8,189 nucleotides of DNA, from contig CAAFXQ010000151.1 of NCBI GenBank assembly GCA_900767015.1, positions 1 to 8,189 of the forward strand, in the 5' to 3' direction. The notes under the pieces were generated by a model that saw only the letters and a program-made list of their open reading frames with translations, did no database searches and had not been told where the DNA came from. This document shows positions 1 to 6,178 of the stretch, one piece after another; the stretch's first letter is position 1; every line of letters begins with the position of its first letter. The translations under genes and the position numbers were made by a program. Source of the stretch: Clostridia bacterium. Lineage in GTDB: Bacteria; Bacillota; Clostridia; Oscillospirales; Acutalibacteraceae.

Positions 1-22
1 GCGATACTGCTGACTTGCAATA

Positions 23-86
23 GCATTTTCGACCCGCAGTTTTTTCCTCGCCCTCAAGGCGAGAAAAAACTCGGCTGAGAAAATGC
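23..86. repeat. imperfect fold-back repeat
   Basis: An outer inverted pair, GCATTTTC (23-30) and GAAAATGC (79-86), encloses an inner hairpin. The inner hairpin has TTTTTT (40-45) then CTCGCC (47-52), a CTCAA loop, GGCGAG (58-63) and AAAAAA (64-69). The T run is paired inside the stem instead of trailing it on either strand, so this is not a classical Rho-independent terminator. A dispersed intergenic hairpin or REP/MITE-like unit is more likely. Confidence 0.6.
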
Positions 87-106
87 GCACTTAAAAGCGT
101 TCTTTG

Positions 107-138
107 CATACTTTCTGACGCTTTGGTCAGAAAGTATG
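107..138. repeat. 13-bp perfect inverted repeat
   Basis: CATACTTTCTGAC (107-119) and GTCAGAAAGTATG (126-138) are perfect complements around the 6-nt loop GCTTTG. Neither strand has a T tract after the stem, so a terminator is unlikely. Together with the fold-back at 23-86 it probably forms part of one intergenic repeat unit. An end of a larger element, or a protein-binding palindrome, is the alternative. Confidence 0.65.
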
Positions 139-259
139 TGCCCGTGCGGCATGAGCACAAGGTAGAAGAATAGAACAAGTAAAAGCAGAGAAGTACAGAC
201 CGACACACATTCTGACTTCTTCCCTTTGTATTCTGATCTCGCAGAATTGCGGCCGATAG

Positions 260-292
260 AAAAATACAGCCCGATTCAAACTCGGACTGTAT
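260..292 (-). terminator. Rho-independent terminator of the MFS gene
   Basis: Read on the minus strand, ATACAGTCCGA (292-282) pairs with TCGGGCTGTAT (274-264) across a 7-nt loop. This is an 11-bp stem with one G-U pair, followed directly by a TTTT tract and a C. On the plus strand the same position is a C-A mismatch, so the structure is better on the minus strand. It lies about 140 nt past the stop of the transporter gene at 432-2267. Confidence 0.75.
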
Positions 293-317
293 CTTTTAAA
301 TTCAGTATTACCTCACA

Positions 318-430
318 CGGGATTGGAGTCGCCACGCAACCGGGCTCGATTTCAGATGAGACTACCGGCTCGGGCTGTCAGGTAAAAGTTAATTGCAGAC
401 TATCCCGGGATTGGAGTCGCCATGCGACCG
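318..430. repeat. 25-bp direct repeat, two copies
   Basis: Bases 318-342 and 406-430 match at 23 of 25 positions and share the 17-mer CGGGATTGGAGTCGCCA; the starts are 88 bp apart. The second copy contains the small inverted repeat GTCGC-CAT-GCGAC (416-428) and ends next to the transporter stop codon. The first copy keeps the same hairpin with one changed base. Between them lies a second loose duplication (ACCGGGCTCG at 340-349, ACCGGCTCGGG at 364-374). The function is unknown; a degenerate tandem duplication in the 3' untranslated region is the simplest reading. Confidence 0.7.
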
Positions 431-431
431 A

Positions 432-2267
432 CTAGTCGGCGTTTTCTTCTTCGATTTTGTCTACGATTTCCTGCGGAATAGCTTCGCCGTGCTTGACGAA
501 AATCAGACACAGCAGGCAAAGCGCAAAGGCAATCGGGCTGTAATAGAACAGCGACATATATGTTCCGCTGACCATAGCAACAAAGCCGTAGATAATCGGA
601 GACGCAATCTGAGCGGAGAACGTTGCGGTGTAATAGTAGCCGGTAAAGGTTCCGACTCTGTTAAGGCCGCCGATTTCAAGAACAAGCGGAAGCGTGTTGA
701 CGGTGATGAACATATTCGCCGCACCGCCTAAGATGAGTACCGGGAAGATGAGGATAGCAAGGATCTTGACAACGCCGTCAACGGAATTTTTGATGGCAAG
801 CATCGCACCGGCATAGTCGCCGTCGGCTGTTTCTTTTCCGAGAACGTCCCGGCTGACCTTGATAAGTGAATCGTAGCTGAAGTCTCCGCCCGATTTTTCG
901 TCGAGGACTTCGTCAACCTTGGCGTATTCGCTGTCTTCGGGCATACCGTTTCTCAGATACTCGTCAACAAAGCCGTCAAGCGTGAGCGCCGTATAGTCGC
1001 CGTTTTCACCGGCGGCCTTTTTGTTCGCAGTGTTGACCTCGCTGATTGCCGAGTCAATGTTCGCATATACCTTGTTGGCGGAGACGTATTTCGTCGTGGA
1101 AAGTCCGTCGGAAGCGAGCATGACGGTAAACACGCCGAAGAAGACGATGAAAGCCGCCATGAAGATGGAAAGTCCGGCAAGAATGGTTTTCTTTCTGCCG
1201 ATTTTTGTTCCGAGCTTGCCGGCCGGAATGGCAGCGGCGGCGGAGCAGACGGCAAAAATCGCCATCAGGATTGTTGCCTTTGCGGTTGCAAGATGAAGAA
1301 TTTCAGCCGCAAACAGGGAGAAGAACGTGGTAATGGCGTTTGTTCCGCAGAACAGGAAGAACAGAGAAACGAGCATGAAAACAAGGCTCTTTCTTTCGCC
1401 GGTTGAAAGCTTCATCGCTTTTCTTGCAGCCTTTTCCGCTTTCTTGGCTTCCTTTTCGGCCTTTCTCTTCGCTTCGGCGTCAAGGGCAAGATTTTCTTCC
1501 ATCTTGACCTGAATCCGGCTGTCCTCTTCTTTTACGAAGAAGAGAAGAACCAGAGCGCCCGCAATCATAACGATTGAGCCGATGATGAAAACAATCGGGA
1601 AGGTCTGGGATTCGTCTGTGTAGGCGCCGAAAAGAGCAACGTAAATGAGGCTTGCTATCGTTCCGGCAAGCATTCCGATAAGACCGCCGACGCCGCCCAT
1701 AAGGTTGATGATGGCGTTACCCTCGGAGCGAAGCTCAGGCGGTGTCAGGTCGGGCATGAGCGCAACAACGGGCGCACGCCACAGGGACATGACGAAAACA
1801 AAAAGAATGATGAATACCATCGTGGCGGCGATGCTGTTGGTTTTGTTCGCAATAATCGGGATCAGCGCAAACAGCACAGCCGAAATCGGGGCGCCGGTTA
1901 CGATGAACGGACGGCGCTTACCGAGCTTCGAATGGCAACGGTCGGAAAGCTTTCCGAAGGTCGGCTGAAAGATAACGCCGAAGATGTTGTCGAACGTCAT
2001 GATAAAGCCGATGAATAAGGGAACAAGGGTGATGCTTGCGCCGAAGCCGACGTCCTCGCCCTGCGCTCTTGCAAGAGAAGCCAGCCACGGAGCCGCCTCG
2101 TTCAGCTTTGCGCTCAGGTTCGAAACGAATGTCGATTCGGAAAGCAGTCTGTTGAGTATTTTTGTGATGTACGGGTCATAAATCGCCCATGCGATGGACG
2201 TCGCCATAAAGCCGAAACCGGTCAGAATCGTCTTTTTGACGTTAAGCTTCATTTTTTTCTCAGCCAT
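432..2267 (-). CDS. MFS sugar symporter, GPH/SLC45-like, with extracytoplasmic insert
   Basis: A 611-residue integral membrane protein, predicted to import a sugar or glycoside with a cation; the substrate is not readable. Twelve hydrophobic segments are visible, starting near 12-30, 77-101 and 118-140 and ending near 574-592. The loop 2-3 signature GKLSDRCHSKLGKRRPFI (105-122), WRAPVVALMPD (163-173) and loop 8-9 GTKIGRKKT (353-361) mark it as MFS of this type. Its C-terminal half aligns closely with the paralog at 2456-3958. Two things set it apart. About 113 acidic, hydrophilic residues (386-498) sit between TM9 and TM10, on the outer face. The central cytoplasmic loop (246-290) is a Lys/Ala/Glu-rich probable helix. 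The protein is roughly 110 residues longer than its paralog, mainly because of the insert. The start is supported by AGGAG six bases upstream (2274-2278). It is probably transcribed from the promoter of the upstream paralog, through the fold-back element between them. Confidence 0.88.
   Translation of the reverse strand: MAEKKMKLNVKKTILTGFGFMATSIAWAIYDPYITKILNRLLSESTFVSNLSAKLNEAAPWLASLARAQGEDVGFGASITLVPLFIGFIMTFDNIFGVIFQPTFGKLSDRCHSKLGKRRPFIVTGAPISAVLFALIPIIANKTNSIAATMVFIILFVFVMSLWRAPVVALMPDLTPPELRSEGNAIINLMGGVGGLIGMLAGTIASLIYVALFGAYTDESQTFPIVFIIGSIVMIAGALVLLFFVKEEDSRIQVKMEENLALDAEAKRKAEKEAKKAEKAARKAMKLSTGERKSLVFMLVSLFFLFCGTNAITTFFSLFAAEILHLATAKATILMAIFAVCSAAAAIPAGKLGTKIGRKKTILAGLSIFMAAFIVFFGVFTVMLASDGLSTTKYVSANKVYANIDSAISEVNTANKKAAGENGDYTALTLDGFVDEYLRNGMPEDSEYAKVDEVLDEKSGGDFSYDSLIKVSRDVLGKETADGDYAGAMLAIKNSVDGVVKILAILIFPVLILGGAANMFITVNTLPLVLEIGGLNRVGTFTGYYYTATFSAQIASPIIYGFVAMVSGTYMSLFYYSPIAFALCLLCLIFVKHGEAIPQEIVDKIEEENAD
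774..1112 (-). other. extracytoplasmic insertion between TM9 and TM10
   Basis: This encodes residues 386-498 of the 611-residue transporter. It is hydrophilic and rich in Asp, Glu, Ser and Asn, with no hydrophobic segment long enough to cross a membrane. The paralog at 2456-3958 has only about eight residues at the same place. Standard MFS topology with a cytoplasmic N-terminus puts the loop outside the cell. It could be a small folded domain that binds substrate or the cell wall, but I recognise no family. Confidence 0.65.
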
Positions 2268-2295
2268 AAAAATCTCCTAAATAGTTTATTTGCGC

Positions 2296-2451
2296 AGGCT
2301 CTAAAAACTCAAGGCGTTTGGCATAGTGCCCAAATGATGTCGGCTTTTAGGCGAAAATCCGCAGGAATACTTTGTGTATTTCAAGGATTTTTAACGACAA
2401 AGACGGCATTAGTTGGGTGCTATGACGAATGCCGGGATGTTTTTAGAGACT
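2296..2451. mobile_element. MITE-like fold-back element, about 155 bp
   Basis: The two ends are a 13-bp inverted repeat with 12 pairs, AGGCTCTAAAAAC (2296-2308) against 2439-2451. Pairing continues inward across nearly the whole element. Block 2313-2343 matches the complement of 2403-2433 with scattered mismatches, and AAAATCC and GAATAC (2354-2370) pair with GTATTTC and GGATTTTT around the loop TTTGT at 2371-2375. It contains no gene. It fills the spacer between the two transporter genes, ending four bases from the stop of the upstream one. As RNA it would form one long hairpin that could weaken expression of the downstream gene or shield the upstream message. No clear target-site duplication is visible. 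Similar sequences seem familiar from Oscillospirales genomes, which I cannot verify here. Confidence 0.65.
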
Positions 2452-2455
2452 GCCT

Positions 2456-3958
2456 TTAGTCTCCGGCTTCCTCAACTGCCTTGTCAAGCCACTCGGTGTC
2501 CTCGTCCTTGGAAACCTCGCCGTGTCTGACGAACGAGATAACGATAAGGCCTAAAAGGAAAGCGACGGCGCAGAAAAGGAACATGAAGTTATAGTCCTCG
2601 TTGAACAGACCGATGACAAGTCCGCAAAGAATGGGACCGGTAACCGCCGCCGAGAACGTTGCGGTGTAATAATAGCCGGTAAAGGTTCCGACGAATTCTC
2701 TTCCGCCGATAGCAAGAACGAGCGGGAGGGTGTTGATGTTGACACAGCCGACACAGGCGCCGCCGACAACAAGAGCGATCCAGAGCATGACCCAGACAAG
2801 GGTCTGACTCGAGGAAAGCTGAGAGGCGGTAAGATAAATTGCAAACATGACGACGATTCCGATCAAACCGCCGATAATCGTCTTTTTGCGTCCGACTTTT
2901 CTGCCGAGCATACCCGCAGGAATGCCGAAAGCGGCAAGAGAAACGGCGAAAACAGCCATCATAAGAGTTGAGTAAATCGGTTCAACCTTGAGCGTTTTCT
3001 GAGCGAAGTTCGTGAAGTTCGGAATAATCGCCTCGGTGGCGTTGTTGATAAGGAAAAGAGCGGCAAGCATGACGATAAGGCTCTTTTTCTCGTCCTTTGT
3101 CAGCGGTAAATCACGGATTTTGATTTTCTTCGGCTTTTCGCCGTCTTTATGTTCGATTTCAACCTTAGCCGAAAGGTCGTACTTGCTGTTCTTTTTATAG
3201 AAAGCGATAAGCGCCAAAAGGCAAAGCACGGAAATAACCGCCGCCACAACAAAAATCGGCGTGTAGTTCGGATAGCTTTCCGTTACGTTTCCGGCGGCGT
3301 CAAGGATACGGCCTGTTGCCTCATCGGTCTTAGCCGTCAGCGAGGACGCCATAGCCGTAAAGCCTAAAAGACCGACAACAGCGGAAACGATGGTGCCGAT
3401 GATGAAGCCGAAAATCTGACCGACGCCGCCCATGATGTTGATAACGGCGTTGGCGTCGCTTTGAAGATTCGACGGGGTGAAGTCCGGCATGAGCGAAACG
3501 ACGGGCGAACGCCATACGGACATGACGAAGTTAAAGCAGATGATGACCGACATCATCAGAAGAATGCTCAGTCCTGCTGCCTTGACGGACGCCGCAACGG
3601 GAATGAAGCAGAAGAAAAAGGCGCAGATCGGAAGTCCGATAATGATGTAAGGCATTCTCTTGCCGAACTTCGACTTTGTCGAGTCACTCTTCTTGCCGAA
3701 GTACGGCTGGAAGATGACGCCGAAGATGTTGTCGATGGTCATAACGATGTTGACAAGAAGCGGCACCGTTATCCATTTTAAAGCGGTATTCCCGGCAAGC
3801 GTTTCGCCAAGACCGCCGTCAAAGAGCATCGTAAACTTACCTCTTAAAATGACAGGAACGTATGAGTTGTATACCGACCAAAGCAGCATGCAAGCCATAA
3901 AGCCGAGTCCTATCAGGAAAGTTCGTTTGTAATTAAGTTTTTCCTGTTTTTCAGACAT
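2456..3958 (-). CDS. MFS sugar symporter, GPH/SLC45-like
   Basis: A 500-residue, 12-TM transporter, close in length to typical family members and paralogous to the product of 432-2267. Visible motifs are DNIFGVIFQPYFGKKSD (76-92) followed by KSKFGKRMPYI (95-105) in the 2-3 region. Further on are WRSPVVSLMPDF (149-160), GGVG (177-180), loop 8-9 GRKVGRKKT (352-360) and NTLPLVLAIGG then GTFTGYYYTATFSA (409-437) in TM10-11. The central cytoplasmic loop (256-292) is Lys-rich but lacks the long Ala/Glu helix of the paralog. Likely role: cation-coupled uptake of a sugar or glycoside across the cytoplasmic membrane; the substrate is unknown. The start is fixed by GGAGG (3966-3970) seven bases upstream, and a SigA promoter lies at 3991-4019. 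It is first in its transcription unit, with the longer paralog downstream. Confidence is high for MFS and moderate for the subfamily. Confidence 0.9.
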   Translation of the reverse strand: MSEKQEKLNYKRTFLIGLGFMACMLLWSVYNSYVPVILRGKFTMLFDGGLGETLAGNTALKWITVPLLVNIVMTIDNIFGVIFQPYFGKKSDSTKSKFGKRMPYIIIGLPICAFFFCFIPVAASVKAAGLSILLMMSVIICFNFVMSVWRSPVVSLMPDFTPSNLQSDANAVINIMGGVGQIFGFIIGTIVSAVVGLLGFTAMASSLTAKTDEATGRILDAAGNVTESYPNYTPIFVVAAVISVLCLLALIAFYKKNSKYDLSAKVEIEHKDGEKPKKIKIRDLPLTKDEKKSLIVMLAALFLINNATEAIIPNFTNFAQKTLKVEPIYSTLMMAVFAVSLAAFGIPAGMLGRKVGRKKTIIGGLIGIVVMFAIYLTASQLSSSQTLVWVMLWIALVVGGACVGCVNINTLPLVLAIGGREFVGTFTGYYYTATFSAAVTGPILCGLVIGLFNEDYNFMFLFCAVAFLLGLIVISFVRHGEVSKDEDTEWLDKAVEEAGD

Positions 3959-3990
3959 AGTGATTCCTCCGTATCTAAAGTGCAGATAAT

Positions 3991-4019
3991 ATTATACAAA
4001 ATTACCCCGGGATTTTCAA
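3991..4019 (-). promoter_or_regulatory. SigA promoter for the MFS genes
   Basis: On the minus strand, TTGAAA (4019-4014) is followed after exactly 17 bp by TATAAT (3996-3991). The start of the 500-residue transporter gene is about 33 bp beyond. The promoter diverges from the glnA promoter, with about 60 bp between the two -35 boxes. No operator palindrome was recognised between them. Confidence 0.8.
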
Positions 4020-4079
4020 GAAAAACCGACTTTTGGCGATTTAATCTACTAAATGCACAAAAACGGACGGCATATTTTG

Positions 4080-4108
4080 TTGACAAATATCGGACTAAAT
4101 GCTAATAT
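4080..4108 (+). promoter_or_regulatory. SigA promoter for glnA
   Basis: A consensus -35 TTGACA (4080-4085), a 17-bp spacer and TAATAT (4103-4108, five of six) predict a start near 4115 and a 5' leader of roughly 34 nt. AAATAT (4085-4090) and ATATTT (4105-4110) form a small inverted repeat overlapping both boxes, which could be an operator. I do not see the GlnR/TnrA consensus TGTNA-N7-TNACA here. Confidence 0.82.
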
Positions 4109-4135
4109 TTAATTGTATCTCTTAAAAATCAGTAC

Positions 4136-4140
4136 GGAGG
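4136..4140 (+). promoter_or_regulatory. ribosome binding site deciding the glnA start
   Basis: GGAGG ends eight bases before ATG at 4149. A longer in-frame reading from TTG at 4113 would put this Shine-Dalgarno sequence inside the gene and add 12 residues foreign to glutamine synthetases. The 4149 start is therefore chosen. Confidence 0.85.
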
Positions 4141-4148
4141 AACGAAAC

Positions 4149-5480
4149 ATGAGCATATACACAAAAGACGACATTCTGCGCATGGTAAAGGAGCAGGATG
4201 TTAAATTTATCTGTCTTCAGTTCACCGATATTTTAGGAATGCTGAAAAGTGTTTCGATTACGGCAAGTCAGCTTGATAAGGCGCTTGACAACAAATGTGC
4301 CTTTGACGGCTCGTCAATCGACGGCTTTGTAAGAATCGAGGAATCCGATATGTGTCTGCACCCGGATTATGATTCCTTTGTGATTTTGCCGTGGCGTTCC
4401 GTTTCGGGAAAAACGGCAAGACTGATCTGTGACGTTTACCATGCCGACGGTACGCCGTTTGAGGGCGACCCCCGGTATGTGCTGAAAAAAGCCATTAAGG
4501 AAGCCGCCGATATGGGCTATTCGGTCAATGTCGGTCCCGAATGTGAATTCTTCCTTTTCCACCTTGATGAGGACGGACGACCGACCACCAAGACCCACGA
4601 CGCCGGCGGATATTTCGACTTAGGTCCCGTTGACCGGGGCGAAAACTGCCGCAAGGAAATTTGCCTGGCGCTTGAAAATATGGGCTTCGAAATTGAAGCA
4701 TCTCATCATGAAAATGCCCCCGCTCAGCACGAAATTGACTTCAAATATGACGAAGCGCTCAAGACCGCCGACAACGTGATGACGTTTAAGTTTGTTGTCA
4801 AGAATCTTGCCAATCAACACGGCCTTTACGCAACGTTCATGCCCAAGCCGATTTTCGGCATCTGCGGCTCGGGTATGCACACGAACATTTCTCTTTTCAA
4901 GGACGGACAGAACGCCTTTTATGACGAAAGCGACAGCTTCGGTCTTTCGGCGGTGGCGTATAATTTCATCGCCGGTCTGATGAAGCACGCAAAGAGCATG
5001 GCGGTGCTGACAAACCCGATTGTCAACTCCTATAAGCGGCTCGTTCCGGGCTATGAAGCGCCCGTGTATATTGCGTGGTCAGCTAAAAACAGAAGTCCGC
5101 TTATCCGGATTCCCTACGCCAAGGGGCTGGGAACCCGAATCGAGCTTCGCAATCCCGATCCCGCCGCCAATCCCTATCTTGAAATCGCCGCTTCGATTTT
5201 TGCCGGCCTTGACGGAATCAAAAATAACCTTACGCCGCCGCCGGCAACCGACACGAACATTTACGACCTGACGCCGCACGAGCGTGAGGACGCCGGTATC
5301 GACATTCTTCCGAGAACGCTCGGCGAAGCGATTACCGAATTCAAGCACAGTGACTTCATGCGTGAAAAAGTCGGCGAGCACGTTTTCACCAAGTACATCG
5401 CCGCCAAGAAAGAGGAGTGGCGTGAGTACCGCACAAGGGTTTCTCAGTGGGAGATTGACAAGTATCTCGGGAAATACTGA
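4149..5480 (+). CDS. glnA: glutamine synthetase type I (GSI-alpha)
   Basis: Makes glutamine from glutamate, ammonia and ATP in the cytoplasm as a dodecamer, the entry point of ammonium assimilation. The 443-residue product has the usual Gram-positive GSI-alpha length. An N-terminal beta-grasp domain carries DGSSIDGFVRIEESDM (53-68). The catalytic domain shows GPECEFFLF (129-137), HHENAPAQHEID (186-197), the Gly-rich GICGSGMHTNISLF (237-250), NSYKRLVPGYEAP (293-305), NRSPLIRIP (314-322) and RIELRNPDPAANPYLE (330-345). The Arg at 62 matches the feedback-inhibition residue known in Bacillus GS. The segment around Tyr372 (NIYDL) corresponds to the adenylylation loop of enterobacterial GSI-beta, but the length shows no GSI-beta insertion, so adenylylation control is unlikely. 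It has its own strong promoter and an 18-bp gap to the next gene, suggesting co-transcription with it. Confidence 0.97.
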   Translation: MSIYTKDDILRMVKEQDVKFICLQFTDILGMLKSVSITASQLDKALDNKCAFDGSSIDGFVRIEESDMCLHPDYDSFVILPWRSVSGKTARLICDVYHADGTPFEGDPRYVLKKAIKEAADMGYSVNVGPECEFFLFHLDEDGRPTTKTHDAGGYFDLGPVDRGENCRKEICLALENMGFEIEASHHENAPAQHEIDFKYDEALKTADNVMTFKFVVKNLANQHGLYATFMPKPIFGICGSGMHTNISLFKDGQNAFYDESDSFGLSAVAYNFIAGLMKHAKSMAVLTNPIVNSYKRLVPGYEAPVYIAWSAKNRSPLIRIPYAKGLGTRIELRNPDPAANPYLEIAASIFAGLDGIKNNLTPPPATDTNIYDLTPHEREDAGIDILPRTLGEAITEFKHSDFMREKVGEHVFTKYIAAKKEEWREYRTRVSQWEIDKYLGKY

Positions 5481-5486
5481 TAAGCC

Positions 5487-5494
5487 GGAGGTGA
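5487..5494 (+). promoter_or_regulatory. perfect ribosome binding site before a TTG start
   Basis: GGAGGTGA is complementary along all eight bases to the usual 3' end of bacterial 16S rRNA and lies four bases before TTG at 5499. The overlapping GTG at 5491 meets a stop after two further codons, so TTG is the start. The site sits in the 18-bp gap after glnA, fitting translation from a shared message. Confidence 0.75.
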
Positions 5495-5498
5495 TTTT

Positions 5499-6074
5499 TT
5501 GAGGCAGATATTGATCGGTATCATTTTTATCTTTTTCAACTTTGACCTGAATTTCGGGTCGGTTAAGGTGGGGCTGATTCCGGCTTTCGTCGGCTTTCTC
5601 TTCATTGTCAAAGGTCTTGATGAGCTTTCCGTTCGTTATCCTGGCTTTTCCTCAATCCGGCCGTTTGCTGTCGGCATGGGCTTTTACAGCGCCGTTTTGT
5701 ATGCGCTCGATCTGCTGACGGTTTCCGCACGGCTCGGCTATTTTCTTGTACCCTTCGGCGTAATCGCCTCGGTCATTTCTCTTTATATTTCCTATGCAAT
5801 CATCAGAGAAATTGCCGTGATTGAACAGGACAGAGGCGTTGATCTGAACAGCAAGACGCTTAAAACAATCTGGATTTTCAGAGCGGTTTTTGAGCTTTGC
5901 AGCTACGCTTATATTCTGTTTGCACCGCTTGCAATTATCTGTACCGTCGGTGGATTTATCGTTTCCTGCTGTTATCTGGTTGTTTTCCGTAAAACGGTTT
6001 TGCTTTATGAGTCTATGCCGGAGCCGATTATTTCCGGAAACGAAGAGCAACCGGATTTCGGCGAAAGCTTCTGA
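5499..6074 (+). CDS. small polytopic membrane protein, unknown function
   Basis: The product is 191 residues, begins at TTG and is not recognised as a named family. About six hydrophobic segments are visible, near 3-16, 23-38, 55-75, 79-102, 124-144 and 146-165. A charged stretch, REIAVIEQDRGVDLNSKTLK (103-122), lies between the fourth and fifth, and the C-terminal tail (171-191) is acidic and Pro-rich. There is no signal peptide cleavage site, catalytic motif or nucleotide-binding site to see. The N-terminal pattern (FIFFNFDLNFG, then LIPAFVGFLFIVKGLDELS) resembles a group of hypothetical Clostridia membrane proteins, as far as I recall. It lies 18 bp after glnA with a very strong ribosome binding site, so it is probably in the same message. 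That makes a link to nitrogen status possible but unproven. It is not an ammonium transporter or a PII-type protein. Confidence 0.8.
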   Translation: MRQILIGIIFIFFNFDLNFGSVKVGLIPAFVGFLFIVKGLDELSVRYPGFSSIRPFAVGMGFYSAVLYALDLLTVSARLGYFLVPFGVIASVISLYISYAIIREIAVIEQDRGVDLNSKTLKTIWIFRAVFELCSYAYILFAPLAIICTVGGFIVSCCYLVVFRKTVLLYESMPEPIISGNEEQPDFGESF

Positions 6075-6110
6075 ACAGATACCGGACAATCAGCAGTCAA
6101 GGTAAATATC

Positions 6111-6119
6111 TGATAATAT
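6111..6119 (+). promoter_or_regulatory. extended -10 promoter at the CIRCE operator
   Basis: TGA followed by TAATAT (6114-6119) fits an extended -10 element and runs directly into the CIRCE left arm, placing the predicted start near 6125 inside the operator. This is the normal geometry for HrcA-repressed promoters. No good -35 box lies 16-18 bp upstream, so the extended -10 has to carry recognition. Confidence 0.5.
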
Positions 6120-6145
6120 TAGCACTCTATAATCTAGAGTGCTAA
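6119..6145 (+). promoter_or_regulatory. CIRCE operator (HrcA binding site)
   Basis: TTAGCACTC (6119-6127), nine bases, then GAGTGCTAA (6137-6145) is a perfect match to the CIRCE consensus. HrcA, a repressor whose folding depends on GroEL, binds this site and lifts after heat shock. It lies about 195 bp before the small heat-shock gene, the only evident plus-strand target, which makes that gene class I-type regulated. The palindrome would also form a hairpin near the 5' end of the transcript. CIRCE most often precedes hrcA-grpE-dnaK or groES-groEL, and none of those genes is in the window. Confidence 0.95.
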
Positions 6146-6178
6146 TATTTACTTTTTATTCATACTTTTGCAACTACT

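Larger units (their letters stand above)
1..431. other. gene-free intergenic region rich in repeats
   Basis: No convincing gene is seen in these 431 bases. Short open frames exist, the longest being a 69-codon frame at 226-435, but they lack a ribosome binding site and run through the terminator and the direct repeats, so I treat them as chance. The region holds two nested fold-backs (23-86 and 107-138), a minus-strand terminator (260-292) and a 25-bp direct repeat (318-342 and 406-430). Everything right of about 230 is best read as the 3' untranslated tail of the minus-strand transporter gene. The left part resembles the repetitive hairpin-rich spacers common in Ruminococcaceae-like genomes, which is recollection and not a search result. 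Confidence 0.6.

Noticed and set aside
318..430. CRISPR-like repeats
   Set aside because: There are only two copies with an 88-bp period, internal mismatches and no cas genes or further units.
226..435. 69-codon plus-strand open frame upstream of the transporter end
   Set aside because: It spans the terminator hairpin and both direct repeats, has no ribosome binding site and resembles no protein.
393..731. 112-codon plus-strand frame antisense to the longer transporter gene
   Set aside because: It is an out-of-frame shadow of a strongly supported membrane protein gene; its composition (Arg/Asn-rich, no domain) is typical of antisense readings.
4113..4148. Longer glnA start at TTG 4113
   Set aside because: It would place the start at the predicted transcription start and the clear GGAGG inside the gene; the added residues do not belong to the glutamine synthetase family.
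4020..4148. GlnR/TnrA operator upstream of glnA
   Set aside because: No sequence matches TGTNA-N7-TNACA; the closest, around TGTTGACA, lacks the needed A and the second half-site.
4620..4988. 122-codon minus-strand frame within glnA
   Set aside because: It is a shadow of the highly conserved glutamine synthetase catalytic core with no independent support.
6128..6133. TATAAT inside the CIRCE spacer as the -10 box
   Set aside because: No -35-like sequence and no extended -10 TG lies at the right distance; TGA-TAATAT just upstream fits the usual CIRCE geometry better.
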